From Erythroxylum novogranatense (taxonomy: Eukaryota > Streptophyta > Magnoliopsida > Malpighiales > Erythroxylaceae): 64,000 nucleotides of DNA. The stretch is taken from contig CM057231.1 of the NCBI GenBank assembly GCA_029891385.1, positions 66,728,990 to 66,792,989 of the forward strand. Direction: 5' to 3'. The notes beneath the pieces are model-generated. The model saw nothing but the letters and a program-made list of their open reading frames with translations, made no database searches and was not told the origin of the DNA. Shown one piece after another: positions 47,822 to 59,640 of the stretch (position 1 is its first letter; each line of letters begins with the position of its first letter). A program made the position numbers and the translations under genes.

Positions 47822-47831
47822 TGGCGCCGTT
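47822..47831 (+). promoter_or_regulatory. PBS of G left element (tRNA-Asp)
   Basis: TGGCGCCGTT matches the 3' end of plant tRNA-Asp, then diverges (CTTGGAATC) into the element-specific AAATTAATTGGTT shared with the right arm. Confidence 0.8.
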
Positions 47832-48379
47832 CTTGGAATCAAATTAATTGGTTCTTTAGGTTAGCAGGTGTTTGTTTTGATTTTAATTTTGTTGTTTGCA
47901 TTTTATTTGCATTGCATAATTTCATTCTTAATTTACATTACCTTAAGTGTTTTTAGTGTTAATTCATTTGTGATTTCATTCTACTTTGTTCTAAGTGTTT
48001 AGTCGATTGTTTTTGTTTATTGTGCTTAATTTTTAGTTAATTTCGTTTGCTTTCTTTGATGCATATTCTTGGTCATGTGACGAGTTCATTGTTAAATCAC
48101 AATGAGTTCATCGATCATTGCTGCGAGTTCATATATTCGCCAAGCAATGAAAGTTACAATTTTACTCGATTCGCATGACGAACTTCTATGAACCCACAAT
48201 GACAGTGTAATTTCAGCCTCATTTTATCATTATCGTTTTAGTGGCGTTATTAGGTGAACTTCTCTTGTGCATGCCCGTAGACTTAGGTTAGTTCATTTCA
48301 ACTGAAATTGGCGAAACCTTAGGCGACTTAGGAAGAACAAGAGAGAGCAAGAAAGACTTAGCACCTAGAGCGATTAGAA

Positions 48380-50300
48380 ACTGATATGGTGAACAACAAG
48401 ATTTTCGGTTACCAACCAAGGAACGGAGATCATGGATTAAATGGTGACGGGGAGAGAGTTGATGACAACAATGCGAACATCGGGCGTAGAACCATCAGAA
48501 GCTACAACCTTGGATGTAAACTACGATCCTTTCCTTCTTGCACCCTAACCCGATGTAAATTTGAAGTTAAAGGTTTATTGATTAACTCCTACCCAAATTT
48601 CACGATTTGGCGGTGAGGACCCTACATGCATCTTGAGGCCCTCACGATGATCTGTCAAAGTATGAAGCTGTAGGAGCACATCTGGACCAAAGCTATGGAA
48701 GGTATTCCACTTGTCGTTAGAAGGAAGGCAGGGGTGGTACATGGGCCTCCCAGGCATGTCGCGAATGCTATCATAGTTGGGCCAACTTGCGAAAGCTTTC
48801 TGGAAAAATATTTTCCAGCCTCGAGGACTTCGTCAATGCGAAAAGAGATTTATTCCGCGGCGGGATTCGACGAATCCTTATATGACTTTTGGAGCAGATT
48901 CGAAGATCTGTTATCTCGGTGCCCCATCATCGGATCCACGATGAACAATTGGTTCAATATTTTTACGATGGGGTGAAAAATCGGGAAAAGGAATGTTGGA
49001 TCTTTGCGTCGGGAGGTTCGTTGATTGACCTCACCGCTTTTGAAGCGTGGGCCACGATAAAGAGGATGGCCCTGAATCATCAACAGTATAGTGTCCGCGA
49101 TTCGAGGAATGTGAATGAAGTAGGAGCCATGACAACTCAAACTAAGAGAATGGAGAGCCTGGAATCGAAAGTAGATTCCTTGGAACATCGGATAACTTCC
49201 CAGTTATCCTCGATCACGGCTGAACTTAAGAATCTGAATGTGCATCGCCCATCGCCTTCTCTTGGCTGGTCGCACCTAGTTGCGAATCTTATGGATCGGT
49301 GATGCACATCTCCAGTGTCTGTCCCGGAAGGTATGAAGAAGTGTCTGTTGTTTACCCGGGCAGACAAAATTTTAAGTGGGACCCATACTCCAACACATAT
49401 AACGAAGGATGGAGATCTCATCCTAACTTCATTGGAGGAATAATGAAGGAAGAGCACCCAACCGTTTTCAACAAGGTGGAGCTAGACCATCTACAAACCG
49501 GTTTCTGATCGTGGCGTTGACGGTGCAACCACGACCACCAAAAGAGGACACTAATCAACTACGCATGGTATGATGGCGTTGATGAAAGAGGAGCGAACTT
49601 ACGACAAATCAATTCAACGCCATCATGAACCTCATCCAACGAGGACTCCGCTAAGAATGTTGCCCGTTTTAGCGCCTTGGAAACGCATGGATCAATGGGA
49701 GACTAAGGCGAGAACTTGAACTCATATGTCACTCAATTGTCTAATAATTTGAGTGACAACCAAGCTAGGAGTAAGCGGAACCATTCCCTCAACACGGTCA
49801 TTAACCTAAGAGTTTAAATGCAATTGAAATGAGGAGTGGAAAGAAAGTGCATTTCGACATTCTGAAGAAGAAGAATGCAGAAGAAATTGAGGTTAAAGAA
49901 GCGCCTCAAGTGAGAGAGAAGCAAGTTGTGCGATCGAGAGTGGTCGCGAAGAGGAATTGTTGAGGAACGAAGCAATCAACAATTGAGGATAAAGAGCAAT
50001 CATCGAGCATATTAGGAAGAAGAGCGTAAGGATAAATCGGCGAAATGAACCAGCCCGATGGAAGTCGACTTAAGGACCTCCCTTTTCGAACTCATATCGA
50101 TGAGCAAGAAGGTCAATGAGCTAAAACATGAAAAGGAAATGATTGACTGTTTGGGAAGGTTGAAGTCAATGTGCCCTACTGGATTTGATTAAGAAAGTGC
50201 CGACCTCGCCAAGTACACAAGGACTTATTACGAACAAGCGAAAATTTAGGCCTAATGAGCGTGTCGGTGAGCTCAAATGTATCGGCCTTGTTTAAGCCGC
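48380..50300 (+). pseudogene. gag: G left Gag, decayed
   Basis: Opens with MVNNKIFGYQPRNGDHG (48386). The capsid core typical of Tat/Athila elements is readable: CESFLEKYFPASRTSSMRKE (about 48790-48850), then after a frameshift FDESLYDFWSRFEDLLSRCP, DEQLVQYFYDGVKNREKE and SGGSLIDLTAFEAWATIKRM. A coiled-coil-like tail (TKRMESLESKVDSLEHRITS, to about 49230) follows. The remainder is broken by many small indels, with KKVNELKHEKE and LLDLIKKVP pieces near 50110-50200. The same order appears inverted in the right arm. Confidence 0.85.
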
Positions 50301-50329
50301 GAATACCGATAAAATGTCGGGACCACGGA

Positions 50330-50810
50330 TCTTTTACCATCCGCACCTTAGGAAAGTGACCATAGGTGAGAGCTTTGCTAGATCTAGGGGCAGCGATAAA
50401 TGTGATGCTGAGTCGGTATATAAGGCCTTGGGGTGAAGAGTATTAAGCCCACATCATTATTCTCGGTTAGGCGATAGGTCATTTAGGCATCCGTGGGAAT
50501 TATTGAAGACATTCTAGTTCGGGTTAAAGGCTTAGTGTTTCTGCGGTTTTTACGTGTTAGACATGACCTCGAAGTGATACATGACACTTCTACGATCCTT
50601 GGGCGATCCTTCTGCGGATTGCGAGCACAATGATTAACATGAAGGAAGGAAAGATCACCATGTAGGTTGGTGATCAACACGTTAGCTTCAACATGTATGA
50701 AGCTATGAAGCACCTAACGAGGACTACTCCTTGCTAGGGTGAATATGTGATGTGCTTGTGGATGATGCATGTGTTGATTTATTACACACTTGACTCATCC
50801 TCGACACTCT
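50330..50810 (+). pseudogene. G left protease, decayed
   Basis: ALLDLGAAINVM (about 50368-50405) is the usual start of the Athila/Tat protease, here with DLGA at the active site. GHLGIRGNY near 50480 is a frame-shifted form of RHPWGIIEDIL. Pieces of VLDM, GRSFC and MKEGKITM, HVSFNMYEAMKHL (about 50560-50715) complete the domain. After a short linker the polymerase region expected next is missing, so the element would be non-autonomous. Confidence 0.8.
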
Positions 50811-50969
50811 CTTGGAGAAGATTATTTTGATGATAGTGCAGGTGCCTATTCGGATATGGGAATGGACATGGGCTGCCCAGGAACCAAGCTGTTGACATAG
50901 AGCTTGGATATCATTGCCCGTCCATCCCGAGCTCTGAATCCACCGTGAGCACCGGTGTTTCTCTTCCTG

Positions 50970-51894
50970 CATTTTCGATATATATTTGTGCCGTTCTTTG
51001 ATTTGATTTGATATGTTGTCTTTGCATGAATGTGTTGATTAAGTGTGGGGAGAACTCCAACCCGATGGGTTTAGAGTAGTAGGTAGGATTTCTCTTTCCG
51101 TTTGAATAAAGTGTTTCCCCTCTGTTAGCTCTATGTTCTTCCTAGTTTAATGAAGCATGATTAGATTGAAGAGATTGGGTGAATTGTGCATTGATTAATT
51201 GGTGATTGTGTAAATTGAGTAGGATCCTTAATGTAATCTGCTTACAGGTAGTTTGTCGCGGGCGAGAATCGTTGTTATTGCGGCTAATCTAGGGTTTTTC
51301 TAACTTGTTACGCCATTTGGCGACTACTTCGTCGCGGCGAATAAGGACATCTCTACCCTACGGACCGTTGGACATCTCTTTTGTCAGAGGCCCTTTTAGT
51401 CTTTTCCTCTCGCGTCTTTTTCGTCTCCGCGTCTTCTTCTTTTCTTCTTCTTCTTTCTCCTTTCCTCCTCATTTCGCTGCCGCCTTATTTGCCTCGCCGT
51501 CGCTCCTCTCTTTGCCATCTAACTGTTTGAAGCTCCCAATCTCCTCGATCTTCTTCCAACCATGTTTTCACCCTTACGTAAGTGTTCCTATTCCTTCCTC
51601 TTGTCCATTTTAGTTGATTAATCGTAGATTTGAGGCAAACAACAAGCGCTTATTATGCATTGATTGTTCGCAGAATCGCCATTCGCCATGCGCTACATTC
51701 ATATCTAGCAGGCGAACTTAGGGTTTCACAGATGCCCGATTAAGCATTGGCGATTACCTGTTGGCTGCGGCGAATGGAAGAGGACTTTTCTCGCTGCGTG
51801 AATGTTCTGTTGTCGCATGACGAATGGTGAAGACTTTGATTACTGTATAATTTTCTTAGTTTAATGCCTATTCTAACGTTTGTTTGTGCGAATT
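50970..51894 (+). mobile_element. G left element, spacer before the 3' ORF
   Basis: Non-coding. It contains a PPT-like TTAAGTGTGGGGAGAA near 51039-51054, a C/T-rich stretch (51410-51600) that resembles a 5' leader, and several TTCGC/GCGAA words (for example ATTCGCCATGCG near 51680). An open frame across 51305-51613 is low-complexity Ser/Phe/Leu and not convincing. Confidence 0.55.
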
Positions 51895-53055
51895 ATGCCT
51901 AGAATGAAACAAGCCACCGGTGGAGCGTGACCATCCTCTTCTTCCTCCGATCACACCTTTCCCTTCCTCGCAACCTTCCGTTTTCCTCTCACCTAGTAGA
52001 TCCCGAGTATGTTCGATTAGCCACGCTTGAGTTCGAGCAGACCATACTCACGAAAAAGCCATTCCCTCTTACTCAAACTACTAACCCTTTTGTGGGTCAA
52101 CTCTTTCAACTAGAGTTGACCGGCCTCGCCACCCTCGGCTGGTAGCAACCTTACCTTTATACGCCAAGATTACTACACCATGCCGTTACTCTCACACTCT
52201 GGAATTAATTTCTGGGTGTTTCTATACAAATGCTTTCACATCTGCCATTATCAGAGAAACACTACCACCTCCTGTTGTCCCTCGTTGTTACTATTACGAA
52301 ATGATCATTGCATACCCCTAGGATGGCGTCATTAGTACTCTACTTACCGCGAGGGTACTCGGTGGCTTCAACCGAGGGGCTCGGCGCTATATCCGTTTCG
52401 ACCTCCTCCCACAAGCCCGCCCATGGTTACATTTATATGTAACAACATTTTACCTACTCTCCACCTCACCAACATTCCAAATGAGCGGCTCTGTACATAT
52501 ATCTACTTATGATTGGCCACCACAATGGACTAGCTTCCGCCATATCCTCCGCCCTCCTTGGTGTGTCCTCGCCACCAACCCCAAACTCAAACTCCTTTTC
52601 CCCATCTTATTTCCGACTGTTAAGACTGTCAGTCCGGAGCATCATCACCGATCTCTCCTTTTCGCTTTGCTTCCCTTTTATCTCGTCCGTCTCGGTAAGC
52701 CTCACCTTGACCCCCCCCACACTCCTTCCTCTCCCTCACCTCCTCCTGCCTGTATCCCTCGAGCACCTTCTCCCACCCTCCGTCCTTCCTCCTGTTTCCT
52801 CTCCGCCTCCTATCCCTACCCAGTTTCTTCCCACCTTCTGCTCCCCTGCTCCTTACGAGGTGGCTCTGCTGCGCCAGGGGCGTCTTTCGACTTGAGGCCC
52901 GCTCACTTCTTCGAGGCCAGATGATGGCCGACCATGAGTTCGATCGCTCGATCTTGACCATGATTGCGACTCACCTCGGGCTGCCTATTCCGCCTCCTGC
53001 TCCCGGCTCTTACGCGGCTGCCCTCGGATCCTTGGTGATGATCCTGCGAGAATAG
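51895..53055 (+). pseudogene. G left element 3' ORF of unknown function
   Basis: An ORF lying between protease and 3' LTR, the place where Athila-type elements carry a third ORF often called envelope-like. It starts MPRMKQATGGA (51895), breaks at TGA, and continues in other frames: DPEYVRLATLEFEQTILTKK and GQLFQLELTGLATLGW (to 52145), then ISTYDWPPQWTSFRH near 52500, a Pro/Ser-rich stretch, and the end MMADHEFDRSILTMIATHLG...LVMILRE with TAG at 53053-53055. I recognise no domain. At least three frameshifts are needed to read through it. The role is unknown. Confidence 0.55.
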
Positions 53056-54464
53056 TTTAGGTTGTTTCTTTTCGTTTCTTTTGTCGTTGTTCTTTTCCTG
53101 TATTTTCTTTTCTTCATTGTAATTTTAGTTAGTTCTTTGGCTCCTATTATTTTTTGTACATTTCTTTTTGAGCTTAATGATATATCCCGTTCTCTTTGTG
53201 TTCTAGTTGTTTCATGCTTCTATTCTCAGGCCCTCTTTGCCATTGTGGACAATGCCATGTTTAAGTGTGGGGAACCGTTCCTTTTATATTCGCATTGTAC
53301 ACCTATTAAAATTTGTGCATAATTTTATGGGCCGTTGCTTTCTTGATAAATTTGGACTCAATCAAAACATTTTCTGCACTTGTTCTTTTGTGCCCTTGCA
53401 TGCAAAACCCTTATAAGTTTCAAGCGATACTTGAGTTTTGAAAATGCTCTCCATTCTTGACGATAATTGGTTTTGGCAAAAATTTTAACTTTTGAAGTTT
53501 TCAAAACAAAGTAAATGGGAGCATGCTAACAAGGTAGCATTTAAGTTTTAAGACTTGAGATTGATCATTGAGACAAAAACCTTGTTGGAAGGATATTGAG
53601 CCAAATTTTTCTTCTATATTTTTGTGTGTGCATCTGCTTGAGTCCATTCTTCTCTAGAACTTGTGTCAATTTTTACTCAAAGCTTGATGGACTAGATTTT
53701 TGTGGATATGATAGGCGTTCTTTCTTTCGACTCTTTCCCCAAACACCAACCCTTAAACACTTTTTCCTCTTGCTAGCCCTTGAGCCTTTTCTATGAGCAT
53801 TTGCATACATTCTTAAATGATCGGTAGTTTGTGTTTAGTTATTAGCTGTTGAAAAAAAAAAGTGTTGAAAAATGAAAAGTGTTAGTCTTGTGTATCCCGA
53901 AAAGGGATCATAATGTGTTGCATCCCAAAAAGGGATTAGCATCTCAAAATGAGATAGCCAAAAAAAAAAAGTGTGTGTATTCAATTTATTTTAGTGTAGT
54001 GTTTTAGTTTTGCTGTTGACATCGATTCCTCACTTCATGCGCATGCTCATACCTTTTCTTTCTTTCACTTCATCCATTTATTTAGCCTTCCGCTCATTAC
54101 AACCCTGAAAGACCTCTTGATTTTCAAATTGATAGTCCTTGTAGTGGAGAAATAAAATTGATACAAGCCTATGGTAGGAGATGTATTAAGTAGATTGAGA
54201 GAAAAATATCCCTACTATACAAGTGAGTTGAGCGTAAACACCATATCCCGAGTGATTCTCCGTTGTTTAATCTCTTGTGCATAAATTCTTTCAATGTTTG
54301 TTTTATTAGAACTCTTTCAATTTGCTGCGTTAGAATTCTGATAAAGTGGATTGAGTCAATTTTGGTTGTTGTTTGAGCATGGGCAGAATTTTCTTTTACT
54401 CTTGTACCTTTTTGACTCTTATAAGCTTTGTTCAGGAGTACAAAGGTTTAAGTGTGGGGGAATT
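53056..54464 (+). mobile_element. G left element, 3' non-coding region and PPT
   Basis: No gene. It holds a second PPT-like TTTAAGTGTGGGGAA (53260-53274), a row of three stem-loops (53894-53955), a GAAAAAAAAAAGTG run, and the PPT AGTGTGGGGGAATT at 54451-54464 next to the 3' LTR. The last about 88 bp are duplicated before the next LTR. Confidence 0.7.
53894..53955. other. Three stem-loops with one compensatory change
   Basis: ATCCC/GGGAT (53894/53904), ATCCC/GGGAT (53922/53932) and ATCTC/GAGAT (53941/53951), each with a five-base A-rich loop. The third stem differs by one base on both sides and still pairs. Confidence 0.7.
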
Positions 54465-55885
54465 TGATTGGACCAAATTTATATTATAAATTAGGCCCGT
54501 TTTCTTTAGTAATTATGCATTTGTTGACTCCTGATTTATGATTTTTATGCTTATTTTGGTCCCGCATTGATTTTGATAAATTGCACATTGTTAGTATTTT
54601 GTTGTCATTTGTCATTAATTTTGCATAATTTTATTGGGACAATTGATCTGCGAATGGGTTGTATTTTGTAGGACGGAGAGTCAACATTCAACAAGTCAAC
54701 ACGCCATGAGATTCGCCGAGGAACCAAACTCTCCATTCGCCGAGGCGAATTAATGGTATTAATTCTTTCGCCATGATGACCATTCAACGTTATTTGCGTG
54801 ACGAAGTCGTCTAGTGACAAAGTTGGATAATCCGGCTATATTTGGCAAAAGTTCCTTTATTACGACCGACCGCATGCATCCTATAAAACTTTGCCATTTA
54901 GGGCAAAAAAGCAGAGACGACCGCACGAGTTTTCTTCTCTTCTTTCCTTCGCTTCTAATAGTTTTCGTTTTACATTTGTTTTGCAGATTAAGCTTCAACC
55001 GGACGACGCCAGATCTCATTCATCTCTTCCTTTGCTTTCTCATCTGCGTTACGTTAGTCGTTGGAAACATGAGCCGAGGTGATCCTTCAACAGCGAAGAT
55101 TTCATCCGCACCATGGTCGGCTAAGTGTACTATCTTCGAAATGTAGCAATGGTTGGAGTTAGTGAGCTAAACAAGGGTGTCGATTATAGTTAGGATTTGA
55201 TTTGTATTTGCAATGATCCGAGTTGGTATTTTTGCAATGTATTTCGATTGAATCTTCTTTATAGTTTAGTAGGATGTTAACTATGATCTATGGTATGGAT
55301 CGATTTACATTGAAGTTTGTGCCAAATACATGAAGTCTCATGTATGTTAAGCAGATTGCATGAGTTGATTTAATCTACCTAGTTGTGTTTGGTTAAATTA
55401 ATTTTGTGTTTATTTGATTAACTGTTGCATTAATCATTCCATAGCATACACTAAGGTTTTTAACAATTTTAATTAATCGAGTTGATTAATTAATTTTGGA
55501 CTTAACGAGTTGTTAAGGTTTAGCTTTGAAATTTAGTGGATTTCAAACCTCGATATTATTTTGAGCGATGATGACCCGAGCTACATTTTCGGAGAGTTTT
55601 AGTAAGTTGATTTCAAACTTGTTTAATTTCAATCGTTTAGTTTTCTAAAATCCCAAAACATTTATTCTTACTTTGGCTTAGTTTAATTTTAGTTAATCAA
55701 ATCAAAACCCCTTTTTATTGCTTTAATTGCATGCATCATTCAAACATTAGGCTAGTCTAGGATCGGTTAGTACCTTTGGTTCCTTGAGAGTCGACCGAGG
55801 TTGCATCTGTATTGCAATCCTTGGTATAAATTTTATTTGATGGGTTTAGGATCAATTTTAATATTGAACGATAAGCCGACGATCA
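54465..55885 (+). repeat. G first internal LTR (1,421 bp, subfamily 1)
   Basis: TGATTGGACC...GACGATCA preceded by the PPT, thus the 3' LTR of the left element. It is followed not by a TSD but by AATTG, the first bases of the PBS zone. Confidence 0.9.
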
Positions 55886-55979
55886 AATTGAGCATGCGGT
55901 AGAATTTCTTTTATTATTGTACCTTTTTGACTCTTATAAGCTTTGTTCAGGAGTACAAAGGTTTAAGTGTGGGGGAATT
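55886..55979 (+). mobile_element. Deleted internal remnant between two G LTRs
   Basis: AATTG, then AGCATGCGGTAGAATTTC and onward, a copy of 54377-54464 including the PPT. The internal domain is reduced to its two extreme ends; TTGAGCATG occurs at both joined sites, so the deletion used a short homology. Confidence 0.82.
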
Positions 55980-57445
55980 TGATTGGACCAAATTTATACT
56001 ATAAATTAGGCCCGTTTTCTCTAGTAATTATGCATCTGTTGACTCCTGATCTATGATTTTTATGCTTATTTTGGTCCCGCACATTGAGTTTGATAAATTG
56101 CACATTGTCAGTATTTTGTTGTCATTTGTCATTAATTACGCATAATTTTATTGGGACAATTGATCTGCAAATGGGTTGTATTTTGTAGGACCAAAGGAGT
56201 CAACATTCAAGAAGTCAACATCTTGCGAGATTCATTTGAAGGCGAACCCAAACCTCCATTAAATCATGCTAATAAATTAAATGCAATTACTTATTGCGAC
56301 GAGTGACCATCTGGACTTCACTTGATGAACTACAGCCATTCACCGCGGCGAATGTCGGGTAACCCGACCTACAAATGGAAATTAATCCTTTATTACGACC
56401 CGACCCGCACAACTCCTATAAAATCTTGCCATTTAGGGCAAAAACAAGCGGCCGCTCTCCAGGGTTAATGCTTCTTCTCTCTTTTCTCGGTTAAATCTAA
56501 TAGGTTTTGTTTTCTTTGGTTTTGCAGTCTTGATTAGGAGGCAGACATCGTCCACATTCACCACCTTCTCTTCCGCCTTCATTTCGCGCGACCATTCCTT
56601 CATCCTTCATAAATCGAGTCATGAGCAGCGTCGGGTGTCCAGCGAGTGATGGACTCTTCGCCATGATGCGTGGCTAAGTCTCGAGATCTCTTGAAGATGG
56701 AGTGAGGATCTGAGTTAAGTGAGCTTAATGGGGTGTCGATCTTAGTTTTAGATTTACATTATATTTTGTATCAACTCAGGGTTGGAGAATACATTGTATG
56801 ATGGATTGAATCCGGTTATAGTTTAATCGGATGTTAAACTTTGATATATGTTATGGATTGATTATTGTTGAATGTTGTGCTTAAATACATTGAGTTCATG
56901 TATATCGGTTGGATGATTGCATTAATCAATTTAATCGCCTAGTTGTGTTTGATTGAGTTGGTTGTGTTATTGTTTGATCGATTTATTGCATTAATCATTC
57001 TATACATACACTAAGGTTTTAACAAATTTTAATTAATCGAGTTGATTAATTAATTTTTGGACTTAACGAGTTGTTAAGGTTTAGCTTTGAAACTTAGTGG
57101 ATTTCAAACCCGATATTACTTTGAGCGATGATGACGAGCTACATTTTCGGGAGAGTTTTAGTAAGTTGATTTCAAACTTGTTTAATTTCAATCGTTTAGT
57201 TTTCTAAAATCCCAAAACATTTATTCTTACTTTGGCTTAGTTTAATTTTAGTTAATCAAATCAAAACCCCTTTTATTGCTTTAATTGCATGCATCATTCA
57301 AACATTAGGCTAGTCTAGGATCGGTTAGTACCTTTGGTTCCTTGAGAGTCGACCGAGGTTGCATCTTGTATTGCAATCCTTGGTATAAATTTTATTTGAC
57401 GGTTTCGAGGATCAAATTTAATATTGAGCGATAAGCCGACGATCA
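55980..57445 (+). repeat. G second internal LTR (1,466 bp, subfamily 2)
   Basis: TGATTGGACC...GACGATCA with TATAAAA at 56417-56423. The leader (GCGGCCGCTCTCC, TCTTCCGCCTTCATTTCG, GTCGGGTGTCCAGC) matches the right LTR in reverse, not the two LTRs of the left element. Confidence 0.9.
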
Positions 57446-57448
57446 AAT

Positions 57449-57479
57449 TGGCGCCGTTGTCGGGGATCGAACCCGGGTC
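57449..57479 (+). other. Extended tRNA-Asp-derived primer site
   Basis: 31 bases that match the reverse complement of the 3' end of plant tRNA-Asp(GTC), as I recall that tRNA, with one mismatch (57460). They cover the CCA end, acceptor strand and T arm. The other G PBS copies match only about 10-18 bases before element-specific sequence. About 20 bases later the sequence joins inverted protease DNA. This is not a tRNA gene: the 5' half is missing. Confidence 0.78.
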
Positions 57480-57499
57480 TCCTGGGTAAAAGCCAATAA

Positions 57500-57765
57500 G
57501 ATGTCCTCAATAATTCCCACTGGATGGCGGAAGGATCTATCAGCCAACTGTAAAACTACCGTGGTAGGTTTTATGCTTTTAACGCTAGGGCTTCATAAGC
57601 ATTTCGGCATGGCGTTAATTGCGCCCCAAATCAATAATGCTCTCCCAATTGTTACCTTTCCTATAACACAAGGAATGGTAAATGAGCTGGATCACGGCAC
57701 TTGGCCAAATTTGGGGCTTGAATAAAGCCGACACATTCGAACTCACTGGACACGTTCATTTGGCC
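57500..57765 (-). pseudogene. G right arm protease start, truncated
   Basis: On the minus strand, GRALLDLGA-like and INVMPKCL pieces (about 57650-57600) are followed by QLADRSFRHPVGIIEDI (about 57552-57500), the standard beginning of the Tat/Athila protease. It is cut after EDIL at about 57500 by the join to the tRNA-like sequence. Indels break the frame. It is homologous to 50330-50510 of the left arm. Confidence 0.82.
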
Positions 57766-59640
57766 TAAATTTTAAACTTGTTAGTGCACAAGTCCTTCAG
57801 GTACTTGGCGTAGGCCGGCACTTTCTTAATCAAATCCAGCAGGGGCACATTGACTTCAACCTTCCCAAACAGGTCAATAATTTCCTTTTCATGTTTTAGC
57901 TCATTGACCTTCTTGCTCATCAGATATGAGTTCAAAAAGGGAGGTCCTTTAAGTCGACTTCCTTCTTGGTGGTTCATTTCGCTTTCGATTTATCCTTATC
58001 AGTTCTTCTTCCTAATATGCTCGATGATTGCTCTTTATCCTCAATTGTTGATTGCTTCTTGTTCCTCAACAATTCCTCTTCGCGACCACTCTCTGATCGC
58101 ACAACTTGCTTCTCTCTCACTTGAGGCGCTTCTTGACCTCAATTTCTTGATTGCATTCTTCTTCTTGGGAATGTCGAAATGCACTTTCTTTCCACTCCTC
58201 ACTCAATTGCATTTAAACTCTTAGGGTTAATGACCGTGTTGAAGGGAATGGATCCGCTGCTCTAACGATTGTCCTCAAATTATTAGACAATTGAGTGACA
58301 TCGAGTTTAGGTTCTCTGCCTTGGTCTCCCATTGATCCATGCGTTTTTCAAAGCGCTAAAAGGGCAGCATTCTTAGCGGAGTCTGTTGGATGAGGTTTGC
58401 GATGGCGTTGAATTGATTTCTTTGTAGAGTTCGTTCCTCTTTCATCAGCGTCATCATACCATGCGGTGATTAGTGTCCTCTTTTGGTGGTTTGGTTTGCA
58501 CCGCCAACGCTTCTTGATCGGAAGCTGGTTTGTAGATGGTCGACTCCACTCCTTGTTGAAAACGGTTGGGTGCTCTTCCTTCATTATTCCTCAAACTGAA
58601 GTTAGGATGAGATCTCCATCCTTCGTTATATGTGTTAGATCGGTCCCACTTAGAATTTTATGCCGCCTGCAAACAGCGGACACTTCTTCATACCTTCGGG
58701 ACGAACCTTTGGAGATGTGCATCACCGATCCACAAGATTCGCAACTAGGTGCGACGATTCGATGAAAGCGATGGGCGATGCACATTGATTCTTAAGTTCG
58801 GTAGTGATCGAGGATAACTGGGAAGTTATCCGATGTTCAAAGAATCTACCTTGATTCGGGCTCTCCATCCTCTTAGTTTGAGCCGACATGGCTTCCACTT
58901 CATTCACGTTCACGGAATCACGGACACTATCGTTGATGATTCAGGGCCATTCTCTTAATCGGGGCCCAAGCTTACAGTGCGGTGAGGTCAATCAGCGAAC
59001 CTCCCGCCGCACATCCAACATTCCCTTTTCACGATTTTTCACCCCATCGTAAAATATTGAACCAATTGTTCATCGAGGATCCGATGATAGGGCACCGAGA
59101 TAACAGATCTTGGAATCTGCTCCAAAAGTCATATAAGATTAATCGTAATCACCTTGGTGGAATAAATCTCTTTTCGCATTGGCGAAATCCTCGATCTTTG
59201 GAAAATATTTTTCCAGAAAGCTTTCATAAGTTGGCCCAACTATGATAGGCATTAGCGACATGCCTTGGGAGGCTCATGTACCACTCCGGGCCTTTCCTTC
59301 TAACGACAAGTGGAATACCTTCCACGGCACACTGTCCAGATGTGCTCCTACAGGCTTCATACTTTGTGAGATCATTGTGAGGGCACGAAGATGCATGTAG
59401 GGTCCTCACCGCCAAACCGTGAAATTTGGGTAGGAGTTAATCAATAAACCTTTAACTTGAAATTTACGTCGAAGTTAGGGCGAAAGACGATGAAAGGATC
59501 GTAGTTTACATCCGAGGTTGTAGCTTCTCGGATGGTTCTACGTCGATGTTCGCATTGTTGTCATCGACTCTCTCTGGTCACCATTTAATCCATGATCTCT
59601 ATTCCTTGGTTGGTAGCAGGAAAATCTTGTTGTTCAGCCA
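57765..59640 (-). pseudogene. gag: G right arm Gag, decayed, inverted
   Basis: Minus-strand counterpart of the left Gag. Readable parts: KKVNELKHEKEIIDLFGKVE with LLDLIKKVPAYAKYLKDLCT (57977-57765), QTKRMESPNQGRFFEHRITS and SSITTELKNQCASPIAF (58913-58722), the capsid core in pieces at 59250-58940, and the N-terminal region near 59640-59400. The C-terminal piece is better preserved than in the left arm. Frameshifts separate the parts. Confidence 0.82.

Noticed and set aside
51305..51613. A 102-residue frame as a membrane protein
   Set aside because: Low-complexity C/T-rich DNA gives Ser, Phe and Leu; more likely a leader of the downstream ORF.
52481..52961. Overlapping 110-147-residue frames on both strands
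   Set aside because: Only one path fits the decayed 3' ORF; the remaining frames, including the minus-strand one, are shadows of a Pro/Ser-rich segment.
57449..57479. A tRNA-Asp gene
   Set aside because: Only the 3' 31 bases match; the D arm and 5' acceptor strand are absent, and the position right after an LTR fits a PBS.
58466..59245. Plus-strand frames in the G right arm
   Set aside because: They are antisense to the inverted Gag whose motifs are recognisable on the minus strand.
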